Source: an uncultured Oscillospiraceae bacterium
GTDB lineage: Bacteria > Bacillota > Clostridia > Oscillospirales > Oscillospiraceae
DNA: 44,456 nucleotides
NCBI GenBank assembly: GCA_949948775.1
Contig: CATLHC010000014.1
Coordinates: 1-44,456, forward strand
Reading direction: 5' to 3'
Shown here: positions 25,077 to 32,573 of the stretch, piece by piece
Layout: each line of letters begins with the position of its first letter
Position numbering within the stretch: position 1 is the stretch's first letter
Made by a program: the position numbers and the translations under genes
Notes under the pieces: model-generated
What the model was told of the DNA's origin: nothing
Seen by the model: only the letters and a program-made list of their open reading frames with translations
The model's database searches: none

Positions 25077-25487
25077 ATGGCGGAACTCAACATGCTCTCC
25101 TACAAGCTCCAGGACCTGCAGTTCTTCAATAAGCTGGAGACCGCCGGTCAGATCCAGCTGGAGAATAATTTTTCATTCTCCGTAAACTACAACCAGGACA
25201 ACACCCGCTGCGTGGCCAAGCTGTACCAGTGCGTCAAGGACAAGACCGACAGCCCCGACCACCGCTTTTTCGTGTCGGTGGAGATTTTGGGAATCTTCGA
25301 GGTGTCCGGCGACCTCACCGACGAGGACAAGCGGGACTTCCACGTCATGTGCTACCAGCAGCTGTTTCCCTACGCGGAGATGCTGGTCAAGCAGGTGTGC
25401 GCCGCGGGCGGCATGCCCAGCTTCCTGCTGCTGCGCCAGAAGATGACCCGGGACAACGTGGTGGTCAACCGCCCCTCCGGCGAATAG
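25077..25487 (+). CDS. SecB-like chaperone-fold protein
   Basis: 136 residues from the ATG at 25077, with TGGAGG at the expected distance. The order of beta strands followed by a C-terminal helix pair, with NNFSFSVNYNQDNTRCVAKL, FVSVEILGIFEV and FPYAEMLVKQVCAAGGMPSF, matches the SecB fold (compare the SecB ending YLRELV and G-x-P). Clostridia lack classical SecB-dependent export, and such stand-alone SecB-like proteins can also serve toxin-antitoxin systems. No toxin or antitoxin is adjacent here, so its client is unknown. It is monocistronic, between divergent mnmE and the amt operon. Confidence 0.75.
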   Translation: MAELNMLSYKLQDLQFFNKLETAGQIQLENNFSFSVNYNQDNTRCVAKLYQCVKDKTDSPDHRFFVSVEILGIFEVSGDLTDEDKRDFHVMCYQQLFPYAEMLVKQVCAAGGMPSFLLLRQKMTRDNVVVNRPSGE

Positions 25488-25562
25488 GGCTGGGACGCCC
25501 CTTTTGTGCACAAGCTGGGCGAAGAAATTGCATAAAATCCGTCAAAGCAGGGCGCAATAGTT

Positions 25563-25599
25563 TGTCAAGCCCCCCGAAAATGAATTTGGAGGCTTGACA
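25563..25599 (+). promoter_or_regulatory. Dyad spanning the -35 box of the amt promoter
   Basis: TGTCAAGCC (25563-25571) and GGCTTGACA (25591-25599) are perfect 9-bp complements 19 bases apart. The right half contains the -35 TTGACA. A regulator bound here would control polymerase access, so this is a candidate operator. Confidence 0.45.
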
Positions 25600-25622
25600 T
25601 CCTGCAAAACCAGGTCTATACT
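25594..25622 (+). promoter_or_regulatory. Promoter of the ammonium transporter gene
   Basis: A near-perfect sigma-A promoter: TTGACA (25594-25599), a 17-base spacer and TATACT (25617-25622). The start point should be near 25629, giving a leader of about 120 bases. Confidence 0.85.
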
Positions 25623-25632
25623 GCCCCCATCA

Positions 25633-25694
25633 GGCAAAGGCGCCGGAGAGCTCACCGCTCCCGGCGCCTTTCCTGTTAAGACGCAATGGAGCGT
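25633..25694 (+). promoter_or_regulatory. amt leader: terminator-like stem with two ANTAR-type hexaloop hairpins
   Basis: An 11-bp perfect stem AAAGGCGCCGG (25636-25646) with 25661-25671 lies at the very start of the transcript, followed by a weak T-rich tail. Two small hairpins have six-base loops with A first and G fourth, as ANTAR antiterminators require: GGC-AAAGGC-GCC (25633-25644), which excludes the long stem, and ACGC-AATGGA-GCGT (25681-25694). ANTAR control of ammonium-uptake leaders is known in Firmicutes. The 36-base linker is longer than usual, so this remains a candidate. Confidence 0.45.
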
Positions 25695-25747
25695 GTCCGC
25701 GGAGAAAGCGGGTGCGCTTCAACTGTTTTCTGAGGGAGGAAAAACGT

Positions 25748-27424
25748 ATGGATATGTCAGTATGGTATCTGGTGGGCGCCATTTTGGTGTTCTTCATGCA
25801 GTGCGGCTTCGCTGCCGTGGAGGCCGGCTTCACCCGGGCCAAGAACGCGGGCAACATCATCATGAAGAACCTGATGGACTTCTGCATCGGCACCGTGGTG
25901 TTCGTGGCCCTGGGCTACGGCATCATGAACAGCGAGAACTACTTCTTCGGCCTGATCGGCATGCCGGAGTACCAGATGTTCACCGACTTCTACGCCTTCG
26001 ACTGGTCGAACTTCTTCTTCCAGCTGGTGTTCTGCGCCACCGCCGCCACCATCGTGTCCGGCGCCATGGCCGAGCGCACCAAGTTCTCCAGCTACTGCAT
26101 CTATTCCGCCGTCATCTCCGCCGTGGTGTACCCCATTGAGGCGGGCTGGGTGTGGAACGCTCAGGGCTGGCTGGCGCGTATGGGCTTCATCGACTTTGCG
26201 GGGTCCGCCGTCATCCACATGGTGGGCGGCATCTCCGGCCTCATCGGGGCCATCCTGCTGGGGGCCCGCATCGGCAAGTATGACGAGAAGGGCAGCTCCC
26301 GGGCCATTCTGGGGCACAATATCCCCTTGGCCGCTATGGGCACCTTCATTCTGTGGTTCTGCTGGTACGGCTTCAACGGCGCGGCGGCCTCCGACACCGC
26401 TCAGATGGCCCAGATCTTGGGCAACACCACCATCGCCCCGGCGGTGGCCACCGTGGTCTGCATGCTGTTCACCTGGATCAAGAACGGCAAGCCTGACGTG
26501 GGCATGTGCCTCAACGCCCCTCTGGCGGGGCTGGTGGGCATCACCGCCGGGTGCGCCAACCTGGATGTGGTGGGCTCCGCCGTCGTGGGCGTGGTCACCG
26601 GCATCCTGGTGGTGGTCGTCGTCGAGACCGTTGACACCAAGCTCCACATCGACGACCCGGTGGGCGCTGTGGCCGTCCACGGAAGCTGCGGACTCACCGG
26701 CACCGTCCTCACCGGCCTGCTGGCCACCGACGGCGGCCTGCTCTACGGCGGCGGCTTCCGCCAGCTGGGGGTCCAGTGCCTGGGTGTGTTGGCTATCGCC
26801 GCTTACACCGCCGTGGTCATGACCGTGGTGTTCCAGATCATCAAGGCCACCAACGGCCTGCGGGTGTCCGCCGAGGAGGAGATTTCCGGTCTGGACTCCA
26901 CCGAGCACGGCCTGCCCTCCGCCTATGCCGACTTCATGCCCACCACCACCCTCACCGCCATGCCGGGCGCCAACGCCTTCCCCGAGCCCGTGGCGGTCAA
27001 GAGCGGCAGGAGCGTGGACGAGGCGGTCCCCGTCCAGGTGGTCACGGGGAGTATGCCCGCCGACCACGTGAAGCTGTCCAAGGTCACCATCGTCTGCAAC
27101 CAGGCCAAGTTCGAGCAGCTCAAGTCCGCCATGAACGACATCGGCGTCACCGGCATGACCGTCACCCAGGTGCTGGGCTGCGGTGTGCAGAAGGGCCGCA
27201 CCGAGTATTACCGCGGCGTGCCCCTGTCCATGAACCTGCTGCCCAAGCTCCAGGTGGACATGGTGGTGTCCAAGGTGCCCGTGGCCCAGGTGGTGGACAC
27301 CGCCCGCAAGGCCCTGTACACCGGCCACATCGGCGATGGCAAGATTTTCGTGTGCGGCGTGGAGAACGCCGTCAAGGTCCGCACCGGCGAGAGCGGCTAC
27401 GACGCCCTCCAGGGTGAGGAATAA
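25748..27424 (+). CDS. Ammonium transporter fused to a P-II regulatory domain
   Basis: 558 residues from the ATG at 25748 with GGGAGG upstream. Residues 1 to about 390 form an Amt/MEP/Rh channel of about eleven helices, starting with an N-terminal hydrophobic segment (MSVWYLVGAILVFFMQ). The conserved pore His residues are in VIHMVGGISGLIGA and AVHGSCGLTGT. A linker of about 50 residues leads to a complete P-II (GlnB/GlnK) domain at about 442-558. Its T-loop region is GCGVQKGRTEYYRG and it ends with a GDGKIFV box. Separate GlnK normally plugs AmtB according to 2-oxoglutarate and ATP/ADP; here the regulator is tethered. The usual uridylylated T-loop Tyr is replaced (RGVPL), so control should be allosteric. 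purF follows at 75 bases. Confidence 0.95.
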   Translation: MDMSVWYLVGAILVFFMQCGFAAVEAGFTRAKNAGNIIMKNLMDFCIGTVVFVALGYGIMNSENYFFGLIGMPEYQMFTDFYAFDWSNFFFQLVFCATAATIVSGAMAERTKFSSYCIYSAVISAVVYPIEAGWVWNAQGWLARMGFIDFAGSAVIHMVGGISGLIGAILLGARIGKYDEKGSSRAILGHNIPLAAMGTFILWFCWYGFNGAAASDTAQMAQILGNTTIAPAVATVVCMLFTWIKNGKPDVGMCLNAPLAGLVGITAGCANLDVVGSAVVGVVTGILVVVVVETVDTKLHIDDPVGAVAVHGSCGLTGTVLTGLLATDGGLLYGGGFRQLGVQCLGVLAIAAYTAVVMTVVFQIIKATNGLRVSAEEEISGLDSTEHGLPSAYADFMPTTTLTAMPGANAFPEPVAVKSGRSVDEAVPVQVVTGSMPADHVKLSKVTIVCNQAKFEQLKSAMNDIGVTGMTVTQVLGCGVQKGRTEYYRGVPLSMNLLPKLQVDMVVSKVPVAQVVDTARKALYTGHIGDGKIFVCGVENAVKVRTGESGYDALQGEE

Positions 27425-27436
27425 CCCAACAAATTT

Positions 27437-27474
27437 TTGTACCACCCCGCCCATCTTCGGGCGGGGTGGTACAA
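27437..27474 (+). other. Perfect 16-bp hairpin between amt and purF
   Basis: TTGTACCACCCCGCCC (27437-27452) and its exact complement (27459-27474) enclose a 6-base loop. No T run follows on either strand. It ends about 12 bases before the purF ribosome site, so it may be a protein- or ribosome-controlled element or an mRNA stabiliser rather than a terminator. Confidence 0.6.
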
Positions 27475-27498
27475 GTCATTGACTAGGAGGAATTCACC

Positions 27499-28563
27499 AT
27501 GGCCATCCACGAGGAATGTGGCGTGTTCGGGATATACGACCGGTTTGGGGACTGCGCCCGCACCGCCTATTACGGTCTGTACGCCCTCCAGCACCGGGGG
27601 CAGGAGGCCTGCGGCATCGCCCAGGCCCGCCTGCGCTGCCCCTCGGTGGAGGAGGCGGTGTGCCGGGCGCTGGAGGGGCTGCGGGGGGCCTGGTCGCTGA
27701 TCGTCATGTCCCCCCGGAAGCTGGTGGCGGCCCGGGACCCCTGGGGGTTTCGTCCCCTGTGCATGGGCAGAAGGGGGGAGGCGATCGTGTTCGCCTCGGA
27801 GTCCTGCGCCCTGGACGCGGTGGGGGCCAAATTCGAGCGGGACCTGGACCCTGGCGAGATCATGGTAGTGGAGGACGGCGCGGTGCGCACCGTCCAAAAG
27901 CCGGAGCAGGCCAAGGGACACCTGTGCATCTTCGAGTACATCTACTTCGCCCGGCCCGACTCCACCATCTGCGGGCAGAGCGTCCACCAGGCCCGCCGCC
28001 TGGCAGGGCGCTTTCTGGCGGCGGAGCACCCGGCGCAGGCGGACGTGGTCATCGGCGTGCCCGACTCGGGGCTGGACGCCGCCATGGGCTACGCCGAGGC
28101 GTCAGGCATCCCCTACGGGGTGGGCCTGGTGAAGAACCGTTACATTGGCCGCACCTTCATCACCCCCGGCCAGCGCAGCCGGGAACAGGCGGTGCGCATC
28201 AAGCTGGGCCCCCTGCGCAGTTGCGTGGAGGGGAAACAGGTGGTGATGATCGACGACTCCATCGTCCGGGGCACCACTTCCCGGCAGATCGTCTCCCTGC
28301 TGCGGGAGGCGGGGGCGAAGGAGGTCCACCTGCGCTCCTCCGCGCCCCCTTTCATCTCCCCCTGCTGGTTCGGCACCGACATCCCCAGCAGGGAGGAGCT
28401 CATCGCCTGCCGGTATTCCATTGAGGAGATTCGAGCGCAGACCGGCGCGGACAGCCTGGGCTTTTTGAGCCTGGACGCCCTGCGCAAAATCGCCCCCGAC
28501 GCCCGCTGCGGCTTCTGCGACGGGTGCTTTACGGGGCATTACCCCATTCAGCTCCAGCCCTAG
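27499..28563 (+). CDS. purF: Amidophosphoribosyltransferase lacking most of the glutaminase core
   Basis: 354 residues against about 470 for the family. The start (MAIHEECGVFGIYDRF) keeps the processing site and Cys7, the N-terminal nucleophile after propeptide loss. After HRGQEACGIA (residues 32-41) the sequence jumps to RLRCPSVEEAV and GAWSLIVMSPRKL, which normally follow about 100 residues later. The missing part holds the glutamine-binding Arg, the Asn-Gly oxyanion hole and the Asp of the SDTE motif. The phosphoribosyltransferase half is intact: the PRPP loop VVMIDDSIVRGTTS (248-261), EYIYFARPDS with the preceding Cys143, and the C-terminal CGFCDGC of the iron-sulfur type. The reading frame is open throughout. 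It may use ammonia directly. A natural deletion and an assembly error are both possible. Confidence 0.88.
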   Translation: MAIHEECGVFGIYDRFGDCARTAYYGLYALQHRGQEACGIAQARLRCPSVEEAVCRALEGLRGAWSLIVMSPRKLVAARDPWGFRPLCMGRRGEAIVFASESCALDAVGAKFERDLDPGEIMVVEDGAVRTVQKPEQAKGHLCIFEYIYFARPDSTICGQSVHQARRLAGRFLAAEHPAQADVVIGVPDSGLDAAMGYAEASGIPYGVGLVKNRYIGRTFITPGQRSREQAVRIKLGPLRSCVEGKQVVMIDDSIVRGTTSRQIVSLLREAGAKEVHLRSSAPPFISPCWFGTDIPSREELIACRYSIEEIRAQTGADSLGFLSLDALRKIAPDARCGFCDGCFTGHYPIQLQP

Positions 28564-28608
28564 CCGCCGCGGGAGCGGCAAAAGTCCCAAAACGCGGCTC
28601 AAGCTGTT

Positions 28609-28645
28609 CAGGCCCGCGCCGATGGCGCGGGCCTGAGCGTTTTTT
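28609..28645. terminator. Terminator between purF and the histidine kinase gene
   Basis: CAGGCCCGCGCC (28609-28620) pairs perfectly with 28624-28635 across three bases, followed by AGCG and six T on the plus strand. It ends purF. For the converging kinase gene it lacks a T run. Confidence 0.85.
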
Positions 28646-28660
28646 ACAAAGTCTCCCGGC

Positions 28661-31600
28661 TCAACCCTTGTCTCCCCGGATCACCGCGTTCAGCGTCCGA
28701 AACAGTTTATCCACCTCCACCGGCTTGGACAGGTGGCCGTTCATGCCGCACTCCACCGACTTTTTCAAGTCATCGTCGAAGGCGTTGGCCGACATGGCGA
28801 TGATGGGAATGGTGCGGCAGTCCTCCCGGTCCATGCCCCGGATGGCGCGGGCAGCCTCCAGGCCGTCCATCACCGGCATCATGATGTCCATCAAAATCAC
28901 ATCGTAGGTGCCCGGCTGGGTGGTGCGCATCCGCTCCACCGCCTGGACGCCGTTGTACACGCAGTCCACCTGGAACTCCCGCTCCTCCAGCAGACACTGG
29001 GCGATCTCGGCGTTGAGCTCGTTGTCCTCCACCACCAACACCCGCAGGCCGCTAAAGGAAAACACCTCTTCCGCCGCCGCGTCCCGGCCGCCCTCCCCGA
29101 TCTCCAGGGAGATGGTAAAGCTGAACGTGCTGCCCCGCCCCGGCTCACTGTCCAGCAGGATGCCGCTTTCCATCATCTGCACCAGGCGGCTGCTGATGGA
29201 AAGTCCCAGCCCGGTCCCCTGAAGCTTGGCGGGATTCTTGCCCCCCGCCTGCTCAAAGGAGCGGAACACCCGGTCCTGGTCCTCCTTGGCGATGCCGATG
29301 CCCGTGTCCCGCACGGTGAAGGACAGGCCGGCCCTTCCATCGCTCCCATCCAACTCCCGCACCGTCAGGGTGACCTTCCCGTCCTCCGGCGTAAACTTCA
29401 CCGCGTTGCCCAGCAGGTTGATGAGCACCTGACTGATGCGCATCCGGTCCCCTCGGAACCAGTGGTGGGTCAGCTGGATTTCCCGGACAAACGCCACACC
29501 CTTGGCCTGCGCCTGGGGGGCAATCAGCTCTCCGACGGTGTTCAGCATCTCATCCATTTGGAAGTTCACCGGCTCCAGCTTCATCTTGCCGCTCTCGATT
29601 TTGGACATGTCCAAAATATCGTTGATGAGCCCCAGCAGATAGTCGGAGGAGGACTGGATCTTCTGCAGGCAATCCGTCATTCGCTCCCGGCTCTGCCCGG
29701 GCTGGAGGGCGATGGCCGTCATGCCGATAATGCCGTTCATGGGGGTGCGGATCTCATGGCTCATCCGGGAGAGGAACTCGGATTTGGCGCGGCTGGCAAT
29801 GTCGTGCCGCCGCTGGTTCAGCTGGCCCTGAATCACCCGCGCCAGTTCCTCCAGGTCCTGGCGGGTCTCCGGAACCTCCAGCAGCTCCCGCTCCACACCC
29901 AGAATGCAGATGCAGCCCATATAGCTTCCGCTGTCATACATGGGCATCACCACGCCCTGCTGTCCCGGCGAAACGCTCAGGAAACACTGGACCTCGGCCT
30001 GTGCGCTGTCCTTTTGGTCAAACCAGCGCACCTCCTGCGCTCCCAGCCAGCGGAAGAACGCCTCCTTCTGCTCCTCCCGGTATTTCCGGATGCATTCGGT
30101 CTCCTCCTCCGCATCCCGCCGCCATTGGTACTCCAGACAGTTGGCGCTGAAGTCCGCCCGCAGCAGGGACACCAGCACGCCCTCCGCCCGGCAGGTCCGG
30201 CCCAGCTTGCGGATCATCAGCTGCATCTGGGCGGGAAAATCCTCCCCCTTTCCAAACAGGTTCAGGGCCATGGACACCAGGCTCACATCCTCCCCATAGC
30301 CCATGGAGCGGACGTCGACCCCCAGCACCGGGGGAAGCGCCTGGCCCGGAATCTCCTCGTAAAACCGGCACCGGTCCCCGGCGCCGGACGCGGCCTGCCG
30401 GGCCATGCGGATCAGCTGCTCCGCATCGCAGGCCTTGCCCCCCACAGCCGCGCCCGCCCGGAGCCGGAGCTGAAAGGCGTCCTCCCGCAGGTCCTCGTTA
30501 ACCGCGTCCATCAAACCCTGGACCAGCGCCGCCGCCCGCGCCTCGGGTACGTCCTCCAGCCACAGCGCCAGCTCGTCCCGGTTCAGCCGCAGCGCCTCCG
30601 CCCAGCCGCCCGTCTCCCGGGCCAGCGCCGCGCACTGCCCCCGGACCAGCCCGCCCAGCTCCTCCAGCACCATATCGCAGAACATGATGCCGTTTTTCTT
30701 GCTGCTCTCCCGCAGCCCGTCCACGGATAGGACGGCCATCACACCGTCGGGCCGGGTCTTCCGGCGCTCCTGCAGCCGCTTCAGTCCGGCGCTGAAGCAG
30801 TACAGCCCGGTGACGCCGTCCATCATATCCCTCCGGAGCCGCTCCATTTCCCGTTCTTTCTCTTCCTGGATGTCTCGGATGCTGCCCACCAGCTTCCAGC
30901 GCCTGCCGTCGGTGTCGTACAGCACCCTGCCCGACAGAACCACCCAGTGAAACTCCGTCTCCCCGGGCCAGCGCGCCCGGAATTCCGTATGTACCGCGTC
31001 CGCGTCCTGCTGCATGGCGGCCTGGGCCTGGGCCCGGTCCGCCTCATGGATGAACTGCGGCTCAATAAAGCCGCACTCCGTATTGCTGCACGGCCAGCTG
31101 CCGCTCATGGTGGGGTGGTTGACGATATCCAGCGTCTCGGCCCGCAGGTCGTAGGAGAAAAAGGTGTCGCGGGAGGATTCCAGCGCCAGCCGGTAGCGCT
31201 CCTTCTCCTCCAAAAGAATGTTTTCCGCCTCCCACTGCAGGTCGGTCAGGTCCCGGATCAGGTCGTACAGCGCGTCGATCTCCAGGATGTTGGAGGGCTT
31301 AAAGTCCCGCAGGCCCGCCCGGCCCCCGCTGATGCAGGCCATCAACTGCTGGACCGGCCGGGTCAGATGGCGCACCGCGAAATAAATGGCGAACACGCCG
31401 AAGGTCAGCCCGACGAACACAGCGGCCACCATCCACACATAGAGCTGCCGGCTCATGCCGAACAGGTCCCCCTCCACGTCCAGGCCGATCAGCGCCCACT
31501 GCGTGTCCTCATAGGGCACGTTGTTGCTGTACAGCTTCAGCGGGCACGCCACCGCGTACACCCCCTGCCTGTCCAGCCGGACGCCGTCCACCAGCCACAG

Positions 31601-32566
31601 GTCCTCATAGGGCGTATCCCGCAGCGCAAACCCATCCGGCTGGGAGAGGATCAGATCCGCCAGCGTTCCCCGGCCCGCCAGGGGCAGATAGCTGCCGTCG
31701 CCGCGCCTGACGGCCAGCACATACCCGGACTGCTGGGCCGTGTTCAGCTCATCCGCAGGGAGGTAGTCGTTCAGCATGCGCAGGGACACCTCCACCCCCA
31801 ACACGCCGTACACCGTTCCCCGGAAGCGCAGGGGGATGGAATAGGTGATCATTTTATATCCGCCCGCGGCCCCCCGCTCCAGGCTGAAGGGCTGGGACCA
31901 ATAGCCCAGGTCGGCGGTGTCCGCGTCCGGGTGCTCCTCTCCCGCCCGCCAGGGCTCATAGAAGAAGCGCTGGGCGCTCTCCTGTCCCGCTCCGTCCATG
32001 CGGAACCGGCTGGTCCAGCCGGTGTCCAGCGGTACGCCCCACGTCTGGGACAGCTGCTTGCTCCCCCGCTCCAGCATCAGGTCCATATGGTTCACCGGAT
32101 TGGTATTGGGGTCGGAATCCCGGATAAAAAAGCCGCCGAACTCCCCCGCCGCCCCCGGATCCGGCCCAGTGAGCACCAGAAAAGCGCCGGTGGTGTAATT
32201 GTTCTGCAGCAGATCCAGGCACTGGGGAAACAGCTCCTCCAGCACGCCGTCCTTCAGCTCGTCGGAGCTCAGCAGCTGCGTTAAGCTCACACCCTCCCGG
32301 GTCAAAAAGCGCTCCAGGCCCTGGTCCATCAGCGCCTCCTGCTCCCGCACGGAGGCCCAGCGCTGATTCATGTCGTTCTCCAGGACCACCTTTCGGTTTT
32401 CCACCAGCCGGCTCATCATTCCGCTGGAATACCCCTCCAGCGTGGAGGCGGTCCGCCGGACCACCAATGTGCCGATGGAGATGGCCCCCTGCACCAGCAT
32501 GATGGCAATCAGCTGAATGAGAAAAATCCGAAAGATGGTGGATTTTTTGCGGTTTTTCCCCTTCAT
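28661..32566 (-). CDS. Hybrid sensor histidine kinase with degenerate GGDEF domain
   Basis: 1301 residues. The order is: transmembrane helix (about 12-32), a long extracellular dCache-like sensor (35-375), a second helix (378-400), a HAMP-like linker, a PAS domain (about 455-570), a GGDEF-like domain (575-740) and a GAF-like domain (about 760-905). Then come HisKA with SHEIRTPMNG (phospho-accepting His937), an HATPase_c domain ending in DTGIGI and GTGLGLSIS motifs, and a receiver domain with LMDIMMPVMDG (Asp1227). In the GGDEF domain the motif reads RLNRDELALWL, so it cannot make cyclic di-GMP and probably only senses or signals. No output domain follows the receiver, so an HPt protein and another regulator elsewhere are needed. 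It lies 7 bases after the solute-binding lipoprotein gene. Confidence 0.9.
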   Translation of the reverse strand: MKGKNRKKSTIFRIFLIQLIAIMLVQGAISIGTLVVRRTASTLEGYSSGMMSRLVENRKVVLENDMNQRWASVREQEALMDQGLERFLTREGVSLTQLLSSDELKDGVLEELFPQCLDLLQNNYTTGAFLVLTGPDPGAAGEFGGFFIRDSDPNTNPVNHMDLMLERGSKQLSQTWGVPLDTGWTSRFRMDGAGQESAQRFFYEPWRAGEEHPDADTADLGYWSQPFSLERGAAGGYKMITYSIPLRFRGTVYGVLGVEVSLRMLNDYLPADELNTAQQSGYVLAVRRGDGSYLPLAGRGTLADLILSQPDGFALRDTPYEDLWLVDGVRLDRQGVYAVACPLKLYSNNVPYEDTQWALIGLDVEGDLFGMSRQLYVWMVAAVFVGLTFGVFAIYFAVRHLTRPVQQLMACISGGRAGLRDFKPSNILEIDALYDLIRDLTDLQWEAENILLEEKERYRLALESSRDTFFSYDLRAETLDIVNHPTMSGSWPCSNTECGFIEPQFIHEADRAQAQAAMQQDADAVHTEFRARWPGETEFHWVVLSGRVLYDTDGRRWKLVGSIRDIQEEKEREMERLRRDMMDGVTGLYCFSAGLKRLQERRKTRPDGVMAVLSVDGLRESSKKNGIMFCDMVLEELGGLVRGQCAALARETGGWAEALRLNRDELALWLEDVPEARAAALVQGLMDAVNEDLREDAFQLRLRAGAAVGGKACDAEQLIRMARQAASGAGDRCRFYEEIPGQALPPVLGVDVRSMGYGEDVSLVSMALNLFGKGEDFPAQMQLMIRKLGRTCRAEGVLVSLLRADFSANCLEYQWRRDAEEETECIRKYREEQKEAFFRWLGAQEVRWFDQKDSAQAEVQCFLSVSPGQQGVVMPMYDSGSYMGCICILGVERELLEVPETRQDLEELARVIQGQLNQRRHDIASRAKSEFLSRMSHEIRTPMNGIIGMTAIALQPGQSRERMTDCLQKIQSSSDYLLGLINDILDMSKIESGKMKLEPVNFQMDEMLNTVGELIAPQAQAKGVAFVREIQLTHHWFRGDRMRISQVLINLLGNAVKFTPEDGKVTLTVRELDGSDGRAGLSFTVRDTGIGIAKEDQDRVFRSFEQAGGKNPAKLQGTGLGLSISSRLVQMMESGILLDSEPGRGSTFSFTISLEIGEGGRDAAAEEVFSFSGLRVLVVEDNELNAEIAQCLLEEREFQVDCVYNGVQAVERMRTTQPGTYDVILMDIMMPVMDGLEAARAIRGMDREDCRTIPIIAMSANAFDDDLKKSVECGMNGHLSKPVEVDKLFRTLNAVIRGDKG

Positions 32567-32573
32567 TTCTCTT

